A stretch of DNA of 64,000 nt from Thiofilum sp. Its GTDB lineage: Bacteria > Pseudomonadota > Gammaproteobacteria > Thiotrichales > Thiotrichaceae. The notes below the pieces were generated by a model. It searched no databases. It was not told the origin of the DNA and saw only the letters and a program-made list of their open reading frames with translations. A program made the translations under genes and the position numbers. Below, one piece after another: positions 54,523 to 61,299 of the stretch (the first letter of the stretch is position 1; each line of letters starts with the position of its first letter). The stretch is from contig NZ_JADJTF010000001.1 in the NCBI RefSeq assembly GCF_016711335.1, forward strand, positions 3,534,001 through 3,598,000. Reading direction: 5' to 3'.

Positions 54523-54987
54523 TTACATCATCGTTTGTAAATAATTAGGCAGACCTGCATTAGCTATTGCCCATTGTTGACTCTCTAACCAGTCGATTTG
54601 CTCTTCTTCGGTTTCTAATAGATCTTCTAATAAATCACGCGAAATATAGTCCAGCTCCTGCTCGCACCGAGCAATGGCACTGCGTAACTCCGTCACGATT
54701 TCACTACTAAGACGTAAATCATTAGCTATTATTTCCGGTACATCCTCGCCAATATAAATTTTGCCTAAGTCTTGTAAATTAGGTAGACCTTCTAGAAACA
54801 GAATACGCTCAATAAGTTCATCTGCCTGTTTCATAGCCTTAATAGAGCGGTGATACTCCTTATCATTAAGCTTTTCTAAGCCCCAATTGCCACACATACG
54901 GGCATGTAGGAAATATTGATTGATAGCGGTAAGCTGACTACGCAGCACTTGATTGAGTACTTGATTCAGAGCGGGATTGCCTTTCAT
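54523..54987 (-). CDS. Bacterioferritin subunit with heme Met52 but lost ferroxidase ligands
   Basis: A protein of 154 residues close to E. coli Bfr in sequence (MKGNPALNQVLNQVL, AINQYFLHARM). Met52 is present for heme binding. The diiron ligands are replaced: E18 to Q, E51 to A, H54 to Q, E94 to S and H130 to Q, leaving E127 only. It is therefore predicted to be ferroxidase-dead, supplying heme, which accepts electrons from Bfd during iron release. It is the upstream gene of the pair. Confidence 0.93.
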   Translation of the reverse strand: MKGNPALNQVLNQVLRSQLTAINQYFLHARMCGNWGLEKLNDKEYHRSIKAMKQADELIERILFLEGLPNLQDLGKIYIGEDVPEIIANDLRLSSEIVTELRSAIARCEQELDYISRDLLEDLLETEEEQIDWLESQQWAIANAGLPNYLQTMM

Positions 54988-55245
54988 AACTTAATTCCTG
55001 TGGCTAAACAGCTTTTGATAGGTGACTTCGATGCTAAGAGTTGATGTCATTGAAGTCAAATGGCGCTAGGGATTTAAGCACATTTTACCCCATTAGAGAG
55101 CAGTGTGCTTTTTTCTACCCGTCATTACCAACATTCGCTGTTAGGTATTGACGCTATTACATCAGGATTACTTGCTTTGGTAAGTAAGAGCCTTTATGAT
55201 TGACCTATAAATACGAATCAATCTCATTTACAGGTACAGCTTAAT

Positions 55246-55455
55246 ATGTATGTGTGCGTTTGTAATGCGGTAACTGACCGTGATATTAAAAAAGCAATAG
55301 CTCAAGGTCATGATACTTTTGATAAAGTGTGCTGCCAGTTGAAAGTAGCCTCCTGCTGTGGACGTTGCCAGTGTATGGCACGCCAAATTATTGATGAAGC
55401 CACTCAAGAACAAAGCATTTACTCTGCCAACGATCTAGGCATTGCTTTTGCCTAA
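55246..55455 (+). CDS. bfd: Bacterioferritin-associated ferredoxin Bfd
   Basis: A 69-residue [2Fe-2S] protein. The cluster cysteines are in YVCVCNAVTD (C4, C6) and CCGRCQC near residue 40, as in Bfd, which reduces bacterioferritin heme to release iron. It is divergent from the bacterioferritin pair, a common pairing. The start ATG at 55246 is the standard family start. Confidence 0.93.
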   Translation: MYVCVCNAVTDRDIKKAIAQGHDTFDKVCCQLKVASCCGRCQCMARQIIDEATQEQSIYSANDLGIAFA

Positions 55456-55488
55456 GACTCTATTTTTCCAAGATAATATTCAAAGCCA

Positions 55489-55512
55489 AGGAGTACTAAT
55501 AACCGTACTCCT
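55489..55512. terminator. Bidirectional stem-loop between bfd and tonB
   Basis: A perfect 8-base inverted repeat (AGGAGTAC / GTACTCCT) with an 8-base loop lies between the convergent bfd and tonB stops. It is a plausible shared terminator. Confidence 0.5.
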
Positions 55513-55526
55513 CGTCATCTACTCAC

Positions 55527-56801
55527 TCAAGTCAATCTAAAATGCACCGGCACACGCACGCGTGAACGTACTGCCTGACCATTCTTGCGAGCTGGCTCAA
55601 ATTTCCATGCTTTAACTGCCCCTAATGCCGCACTATCTAATACGCTATGCCCAGAAGATTGATGGACTTTCACTAAACTGACATTACCACTGGTATCAAG
55701 CTGTGCCTCTACAATCGTAGTGCCTTCATAACCCTCTTCCTGAGCACGACGTGGATAAGGGGGTTGAGTAGGTGGAGTACGATAGCGCGGACTACTAATC
55801 AATGGATTACTATTTACCACCTCAGACTCACCGCCTAGGGTTGCATCACTCGGCTTAGAGGCTTGGATAGCTTTTGCGGCTTGGGTAGCTTCCCAATGCT
55901 TACGAGCTTCGGCTTGTTGACGGGCTTGCTCAGCTCTTGCTTTAGCTTGGGCAGCCGCTTGCTCTGCCTCACGCTGTTTACGGGCTTGTTCGGCTTCCCA
56001 GCGCTTACGGGCGGCGGCTTGAACACGCTCTTGTTCCGCTTGTTGGCGCATGGCTTCAGCTTCACGCTGTTTACGTACTTGCTCAGCTTCCCATTTTTTA
56101 CGCGCGGCGGCTTGAATACGTTCCTGCTCCGCTTTTTGTCGTGCTAATTCAGCCTCGCGCTGTTTACGGGCTTGTTCGGCTTCCCAGCGTTGACGCGCGG
56201 CGGCTTGAATGCGCTCTTGCTCCGCTTGTTGGCGAGCCTGTGCTGCACGTTGTTCGGCTTCACGTTGTTTACGCTCTTGTTCTGCTTGCCAACGTTTTAA
56301 AGCTGCTTGTTTAATACGCTCTTGTTCCGCTTTTTGTTTAGCCACTAGCGCTTGTTGCTGCAATTCAGCGGCACGATCCGGTTTCGGTGGTTCTACCTTT
56401 TTAGGCTCCGGTTTTGGCTCTGGTTTGGGTGGTTCTACCTTTTTAGGCTCCGGTTTTAGCTCTGGTTTAGGTGGCTCCACTTTTTTCGGTTCCGGTTTTG
56501 GTTCCGGCTTGGGCGGTTCCGGCTCTGGGGCGGGTTTTGGTTTAGGAGGCTCCGGTTCCGGTGCCGATTCTGGAATAGGCTCTGGAACGGGCGTTGGTTC
56601 TAGCACGGGTTCAGGAGTAGGCTCTGAAATAGGTTCTGGCTTTGGTTCTGGAGGGGGCTGGAACATGGCTAAATCAATCGCCACTAATTCTGGTTCTGGC
56701 TCCGGTGGCTTTTGAGCTAGCACTAAAGGCACAATGAACACTACTAAAGCGGCATGAATGGCAGCGGATAATCCATAGCCTGTGACTTGATTCCATTTCA
56801 T
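55527..56801 (-). CDS. tonB: TonB-like energy transducer with TolA-like coiled coil
   Basis: A long TonB of 424 residues. It has an N-terminal membrane helix (about 13-31). Residues 34-145 are a Pro/Glu/Lys region (repeats of PEP, PKPE, KKVEPP). Residues about 150-320 form an Ala/Glu/Lys/Arg coiled coil with a 31-residue repeat (cores QAAARKRWEAEQARKQREAE). The C-terminal TonB domain has PPYPRRAQEEGYEG and FEPARKNGQAVRSRVRVPVHF. The middle is TolA-like, so the molecule should span an unusually wide periplasm. It overlaps exbD by 4 bases. Confidence 0.9.
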   Translation of the reverse strand: MKWNQVTGYGLSAAIHAALVVFIVPLVLAQKPPEPEPELVAIDLAMFQPPPEPKPEPISEPTPEPVLEPTPVPEPIPESAPEPEPPKPKPAPEPEPPKPEPKPEPKKVEPPKPELKPEPKKVEPPKPEPKPEPKKVEPPKPDRAAELQQQALVAKQKAEQERIKQAALKRWQAEQERKQREAEQRAAQARQQAEQERIQAAARQRWEAEQARKQREAELARQKAEQERIQAAARKKWEAEQVRKQREAEAMRQQAEQERVQAAARKRWEAEQARKQREAEQAAAQAKARAEQARQQAEARKHWEATQAAKAIQASKPSDATLGGESEVVNSNPLISSPRYRTPPTQPPYPRRAQEEGYEGTTIVEAQLDTSGNVSLVKVHQSSGHSVLDSAALGAVKAWKFEPARKNGQAVRSRVRVPVHFRLT

Positions 56802-57175
56802 GGTTGTTGCGCTTGAATGGATACGTTTTTAAATGGACGACTCTTTAAAGCGTCTAATACCTTGACAAAGTGCTCGAAAGGAACACCTTTATCAATGCGC
56901 AGCACAATCATTTCATCTTCTTGATAGCTATTTAAGCGCTCGATTAATTGCTCAAAGGCGATAGCTTCCTCTTGGATAAAAAGCTGATGTTGAGCATTAA
57001 TCGCAATTTGCACCGGTACTTCATCGCCCCGCGTTTCAGTGATGCGCTCTGCTTCGGGTAAATTCACTTCAATTAAACCCTGCGACACAAAAGTTGCCGT
57101 TGTCAGCACAATAGCGAGTAGCACTAGCATAATGTCAATAAACGGAATCATATTGATCTGATCAAAGCGTTTCAT
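56798..57175 (-). CDS. exbD: Biopolymer transport protein ExbD
   Basis: A protein of 125 residues with one membrane helix (about 11-30) containing the essential Asp (MIPFIDIMLVLLAI) and a periplasmic TolR-like domain. It partners ExbB in using the proton gradient to drive TonB. The start overlaps the exbB stop by 4 bases. Its small size suits the type 2 ExbB/ExbD systems. Confidence 0.93.
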   Translation of the reverse strand: MKRFDQINMIPFIDIMLVLLAIVLTTATFVSQGLIEVNLPEAERITETRGDEVPVQIAINAQHQLFIQEEAIAFEQLIERLNSYQEDEMIVLRIDKGVPFEHFVKVLDALKSRPFKNVSIQAQQP

Positions 57176-57606
57176 GCTTTAACCCCGTCTTGCAGTGCCG
57201 TCCAGCGCCCGACTAAGACATCAACTTTACGCAATAGACCGTTATAAAACACCATCGCGGGAATAGCGACCACCAGCCCTGCGGCAGTGGCTTTAAGTGC
57301 CATCGCTAATCCCACCATAATGCTATTGACATCGATTTTGCCGCCCTGCCCCATTTCATAAAACGTGACCAAGATACCCAACACGGTTCCTAATAAGCCA
57401 ATATAGGGCGCATTAGAGCCGACCGATGAAATACCGGTTAGGTTGCGTGTAAGTGCGACTTTGAGTAATTCAATATGCTTGAAATGGTCCAGATTGATAC
57501 GCATGAAATAGATATAACGCTCAATCACTAGCGCCAGCATAATAAAGCTCATTAAGCCCAAAATACCTAATACGGCGTGATCTAAGTACAGTTTAAGTAG
57601 TTCCAT
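57172..57606 (-). CDS. exbB: Biopolymer transport protein ExbB, short type
   Basis: A protein of 144 residues, shorter than E. coli ExbB (244). It keeps the three-helix TolQ/ExbB core: helix 1 at about 14-32, and helices 2 and 3 in APYIGLLGTVLGILVTF and ATAAGLVVAIPAMVFYNGL. The N-terminal periplasmic part is missing, as in the type 2 family. It lies 12 bases downstream of a small lipoprotein gene that begins the Fur-type-regulated operon. Confidence 0.92.
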   Translation of the reverse strand: MELLKLYLDHAVLGILGLMSFIMLALVIERYIYFMRINLDHFKHIELLKVALTRNLTGISSVGSNAPYIGLLGTVLGILVTFYEMGQGGKIDVNSIMVGLAMALKATAAGLVVAIPAMVFYNGLLRKVDVLVGRWTALQDGVKA

Positions 57607-57618
57607 CGAGGGCGGCTC

Positions 57619-57771
57619 CTAGCGCACGGGGGAATGCACGACGGCACAATCCGCGATATTGAGCGATAAGCACTCGGTCGTGGGCTTCACAGGGGCAGCC
57701 GTATTGGCGGGGGTATGGGCATTGTTACAGGCAGTTAAGCCCATGAGCAAAAGCCATGTAAAGTACTTCAT
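57619..57771 (-). CDS. Small predicted lipoprotein heading the exbB-exbD-tonB operon
   Basis: A 50-residue product, MKYFTWLLLMGLTAC at the start, with a good lipobox (GLTAC, lipidated Cys15) and a short Thr/Ala/Pro tail containing two further cysteines (C34, C42). It is 12 bases ahead of exbB and about 80 bases downstream of a Fur-box-like palindrome. The lipobox argues for a real gene. A weak ribosome site (AGGAT) is a reason for caution. Its function is unknown. Confidence 0.6.
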   Translation of the reverse strand: MKYFTWLLLMGLTACNNAHTPANTAAPVKPTTECLSLNIADCAVVHSPVR

Positions 57772-57869
57772 GATGCAAAATATCCTACAGAAAAATAGTT
57801 GCTCCAGCGTTTAGGGTTAGCTGGCTAAGGCGACACACTGTAATTGAAAATAATTCTCATTTCAATATT
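57759..57869. repeat. 111-bp duplication, copy A (tonB operon promoter)
   Basis: This stretch matches 61115-61225 in the same orientation with three mismatches. It covers the first codons of the small lipoprotein, its leader and the left half of the Fur-box-like palindrome. The match ends exactly inside the palindrome's spacer. Confidence 0.88.
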
Positions 57870-57882
57870 AATGAGAATTATT
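57849..57882. promoter_or_regulatory. Fur-box-like palindrome upstream of lipoprotein-exbB-exbD-tonB
   Basis: A perfect 13-base inverted repeat (AATAATTCTCATT / AATGAGAATTATT) with an 8-base spacer lies upstream of the operon. It resembles overlapping Fur recognition hexamers (NATWAT). Iron repression is inferred from this and from the gene content. Confidence 0.75.
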
Positions 57883-57959
57883 ATCTAAAGGGATATAACC
57901 ATAACTATTTAGATGCGTAACAAGTGTAACTACTAAATGATAGCCTTATCAGTAAGTTA

Positions 57960-58811
57960 CTACCCTAAAGCTTTTTTAATCGCTGCCTGAGCTTTGTCAT
58001 TATACCCAGTGAACATCTTACTCATGAGTTGCACGGCTTCTTTAGGTGCGGTTTCAGGTGTGCCTGCATTAAAAGGAGGTTGGGGAGCATACTCAGCCAG
58101 TAATTGCATATTTTGTGCATAAAAAGTATCACGCAACTCAGCAATCAAGGATAAACCTAAATCGATACCCGCCGTAACACCTGCTCCAGTGATACGATTA
58201 CGATCCCGCACTACGCGTTCATTCACAGGCGTTGCGCCACCTGCCACCAATGCCTCACGCGCTACCCAGTGCGAAGTGGCTTTATAACCTTGCAATAAAC
58301 CCGCTCCGGCTAAAATCAGCGACCCAGTACAAGTGGAGGTGACATATTTAGCTCTACTGCCACGATCTCGCACAAAAGCCATCAACTTTTCATCTTCCAA
58401 AGCTCTAATCACCGATTCACCGCCCCCCGGAATAAACAATACCGTTAAATCTTGTGGCACTTCATCGTAGGTAGCCGTAGGGACAATAGTGACTTTAGTA
58501 TCGCTGGTCACAGGCTCACGGGTAGCCGCCACAATATGCACGGTTGCCCCCATTAAACCTGCAAACATATAGTGTGGTCCGATTAAATCTAGCGCCGTAA
58601 ATTCTGGATAAATCAACATGGCAATCTGATCCGGCTTAGTCCAATCAGCAGGCATCATCGATAGATTATGATTAGATTGATGATCCACCTTTGGCGCTTC
58701 AGGTACTACAGCAGGAGTAGCTTTGTCGGATTCAGCCGCCCATAAACGACTACCGACACCCGCTAAGAGCATACCTAGCGTACCAGCCATAAAATGACGA
58801 CGATTTTGCAT
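57960..58811 (-). CDS. DJ-1/PfpI family protein, exported
   Basis: A protein of 283 residues with an N-terminal leader carrying a twin arginine (NRRHFMAGTLGML), so it is probably exported by Tat. The class I glutamine-amidotransferase-like fold has the nucleophile Cys161 (TSTCTGSLILAGAG) and a nearby acidic residue, E70. It resembles isonitrile-hydratase-like or transcription-factor-type DJ-1 proteins without a helix-turn-helix. It lies 10 bases after a TonB-dependent receptor gene, so a role in siderophore handling is possible but unproven. Confidence 0.82.
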   Translation of the reverse strand: MQNRRHFMAGTLGMLLAGVGSRLWAAESDKATPAVVPEAPKVDHQSNHNLSMMPADWTKPDQIAMLIYPEFTALDLIGPHYMFAGLMGATVHIVAATREPVTSDTKVTIVPTATYDEVPQDLTVLFIPGGGESVIRALEDEKLMAFVRDRGSRAKYVTSTCTGSLILAGAGLLQGYKATSHWVAREALVAGGATPVNERVVRDRNRITGAGVTAGIDLGLSLIAELRDTFYAQNMQLLAEYAPQPPFNAGTPETAPKEAVQLMSKMFTGYNDKAQAAIKKALG

Positions 58812-58820
58812 AACACGCTC

Positions 58821-60947
58821 CTAGAATTTAAGGGCTGCACTAAAATAAATGGCTCGATCACTACCCGGAGCTACCCGCCCACCAAAATAGTTAAAGCGTT
58901 CAAAATACTGCTTATTGGTCACATTCTTAACCGTCAATGCGGTTTCAAAATGCTTAGTCTCATAACCAAACTTCATATCAAACTTATGAAAAGCAGGTGC
59001 TTTGAAATCATTACTGCCCGTCAGCATAGTAGCCGACTGAGCATACACTCCCGCCCCCATACTAAAACCTTTAGCGCGACCCTGCTTAAATTGATAATTA
59101 CCCCAAACACGCCCCGAATGCTCTGGCACACCCGCTAGTTGATTCCCTGCTGGAATAGTTCCTGCTGCTTTGGTATATACCGCGTCGGTATTGGCATAAC
59201 TTCCTGTTAAACTGAAATTTGCAGTCGGTTGCCACACCATATCCAGCTCAACGCCCTTAGAGCGTTCTGACCCATTAGGTAAAGAAGTCAGTCCCCCCGT
59301 AGCAGGATCGGGTATAGTGGTATGGTTACGCTCAATCTCAAAAGCAGCTAAAGAACCTGATAGTTTTTGATTAGCCCCAAACTTAAACCCTAACTCTTTT
59401 TGTTTAGACTCAATAGGTTGAGGTGTATCAGAGTAGTTTGCCCAACCCACACCGCGTAGCCCCTCACTATAACTGGTAAAAGCAGATACTTGCTTATTGA
59501 GATCAATGACCACACCAGCACGCGGTAAGGTTTTAGTTTTTTGAGTGTGATCATCTGCGCCAAAGTTATCGGCATAGCCCACCTGTACCTTAGCTAACTT
59601 AGCGCCCCCTAATAGATGCACACGATCATGCATACTATGTTGGGCTTGAGCATAGACACCTGAGGTTTTATTAGCCACTTTACCAGACCAACGAAACGCA
59701 GTATTCGGGTCAGTATAGGGTAAAGAAAAAGTGGGATTAGTGAGATCAACCGCAGCAAAACCATCAGTATCCATAAACCCATCATCGTCTAAAGTACTAT
59801 GCTCAGCTCCTAACACTAAATGGGTTTGCGTTTTTGGGGTTGTGAACTCTCTTTTAAGTTCGGCAGTCACGCTGACATCTTCTTGTTGTTGGTACAAATT
59901 AACATTAGTCATGCCCCACACCGAACCAGCACTAGGTTTATTAGCAACAAACCCATCAGCCCCCACTAACGTTTGACCTTTTTCATCAAACTCACTATTA
60001 GCTTTACGCACTTTTGTGCTAAATGACCATCTGTCATTCCATTGATGATCCAAAGTAGCGGTCACACTATCTAGCTCAGAAGTAGAGTCTGGAAGGTCGC
60101 TATTACCTACAAATAAATGGCGATTAATTTTAAAATCACCTGCAATAGTCCCCGTAGCGGGTAAGCCTTGATAATCCTGCCCTTTCCAGCGTGATGTTTT
60201 ACCTTGTAACACTAACGCCGTCTTATCATTAAAATTGATTTTTAGTGTGGGATTTAAGTTATAGGTTTCACGCTTGAGGCGTTCGATAGGGCTTTTAGAG
60301 CGCGTGTATTCGCCTGTAACACGTAATTGTACGTTTTCACTCAAAGGCTGGTTAATATCAAACGTAGGTTTAACTACACCATGACTACCAACCGTAATAC
60401 CCACTTTTGTCGCTTTCTGAGCGCTGGGTAGTTTAGATACCAAATTCACCGCGCCCCCTGTTGGAGTGCCAGAATTTCCACCATAAAGCACGGCATTAGG
60501 TCCTTTTAAGACTTCTATGCGCTCAATATTAATAGTGCTCTCTCGATCACCCGTATTGTAATTGAGATTGGAGCCATCTTGTAAATGCTCGGCTGCAAAG
60601 CCACGCACCAACGTAGACTCCCAAGCGGGTATAATGGCGATGTGATTAGGGACTACTCCACTGACATTCTGCAATGCCTCACCCACTGATTGCACTTGCT
60701 GATCGTCCATTAACTTTTTGGGAACGACTTGAACCGATTGGGGAATTTTCTTTAACGGGGTCCGTGTTTTCGTCGCACTATCAGCGGTTGTAGCAATATA
60801 CTGATCAACTTGACCCGCACTGGTATTCACAGGTTTAGTGCCTAAGACGGTAACTCCCTGAAGTGCAGTCACCTCATCCACAGCAAATACATTTAAAGAT
60901 AAACAAGCCAAGATAATGGCTGAATATAAACTTGATCGTTGTAACAT
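58821..60947 (-). CDS. TonB-dependent siderophore receptor
   Basis: Outer-membrane receptor of about 708 residues. A signal peptide ends near residue 22 (NVFA). The plug domain follows (KKIPQSVQVVPKKLM, IERIEVLKGPNAVLYG, GGAVNLVSK) and then a 22-strand barrel ending FSAALKF. The frame can open at a TTG (60959), but the ATG at 60947 has GAGGGG just upstream and is preferred. It is co-transcribed with the DJ-1 gene. The siderophore is not known. Confidence 0.93.
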   Translation of the reverse strand: MLQRSSLYSAIILACLSLNVFAVDEVTALQGVTVLGTKPVNTSAGQVDQYIATTADSATKTRTPLKKIPQSVQVVPKKLMDDQQVQSVGEALQNVSGVVPNHIAIIPAWESTLVRGFAAEHLQDGSNLNYNTGDRESTINIERIEVLKGPNAVLYGGNSGTPTGGAVNLVSKLPSAQKATKVGITVGSHGVVKPTFDINQPLSENVQLRVTGEYTRSKSPIERLKRETYNLNPTLKINFNDKTALVLQGKTSRWKGQDYQGLPATGTIAGDFKINRHLFVGNSDLPDSTSELDSVTATLDHQWNDRWSFSTKVRKANSEFDEKGQTLVGADGFVANKPSAGSVWGMTNVNLYQQQEDVSVTAELKREFTTPKTQTHLVLGAEHSTLDDDGFMDTDGFAAVDLTNPTFSLPYTDPNTAFRWSGKVANKTSGVYAQAQHSMHDRVHLLGGAKLAKVQVGYADNFGADDHTQKTKTLPRAGVVIDLNKQVSAFTSYSEGLRGVGWANYSDTPQPIESKQKELGFKFGANQKLSGSLAAFEIERNHTTIPDPATGGLTSLPNGSERSKGVELDMVWQPTANFSLTGSYANTDAVYTKAAGTIPAGNQLAGVPEHSGRVWGNYQFKQGRAKGFSMGAGVYAQSATMLTGSNDFKAPAFHKFDMKFGYETKHFETALTVKNVTNKQYFERFNYFGGRVAPGSDRAIYFSAALKF

Positions 60948-61114
60948 TAGACCCCTCAAACTACTGACTTTCCGAAAATGGTCTAACGTCCAGCACTTTC
61001 TGTACCAAACAATAATTATTTGATTTATATAGATATAATACCCTATAGAATTAGTTTACTATGTGAAATAACGCATAAGTTGTGTTTTATAACGCCTTGA
61101 GTTTTAACGAACTA

Positions 61115-61225
61115 TAAAGTACTTCATGATGCAAAATATCCTACGGAAAAATAGTTGCTCCAGCATCTAGGGTTAGCTGGCTAAGGCGACACACTGTAAT
61201 TGAAAATAATTCTCATTTCAATATT
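61115..61225. repeat. 111-bp duplication, copy B (Fiu-type receptor promoter)
   Basis: Same orientation as copy A (57759-57869), three differences. On the minus strand the copied lipoprotein start reads Met-Lys-Tyr-Phe and then stops within a few codons, so only the regulatory part appears useful here. Confidence 0.88.
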
Positions 61226-61252
61226 GACATTAACAATAATCATTCTCATTAT
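61224..61252 (+). promoter_or_regulatory. Candidate sigma-70 promoter with Fur-like site, Fiu-type receptor
   Basis: TTGACA (61224-61229), a 17-base spacer and CATTAT (61247-61252) form a plausible -35/-10 pair. The spacer and -10 hold AATAATCATTCTCATTAT, which resembles Fur hexamers. With the AATAATTCTCATT half-site just upstream, Fur would cover the promoter. Confidence 0.6.
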
Positions 61253-61299
61253 AAAAAAGACAACGAATTGAGTCAGTATAACTTTTGGGAGTTTCTACG

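Larger units (their letters stand above)
60948..61299. promoter_or_regulatory. Divergent promoter region of two TonB-dependent receptors
   Basis: This region of 352 bases contains copy B of the 111-bp duplication (61115-61225), a promoter with overlapping Fur-like half-sites (61203-61252), and an AT-rich segment near 61009-61045 that may hold the minus-strand promoter. No gene is seen; the duplicated lipoprotein start here runs into a stop after a few codons. Confidence 0.65.

Noticed and set aside
56209..56715. Glycine/serine-rich open frame on the plus strand
   Set aside because: It is the antisense of the Pro/Glu-rich spacer of tonB, where composition alone keeps the frame open.
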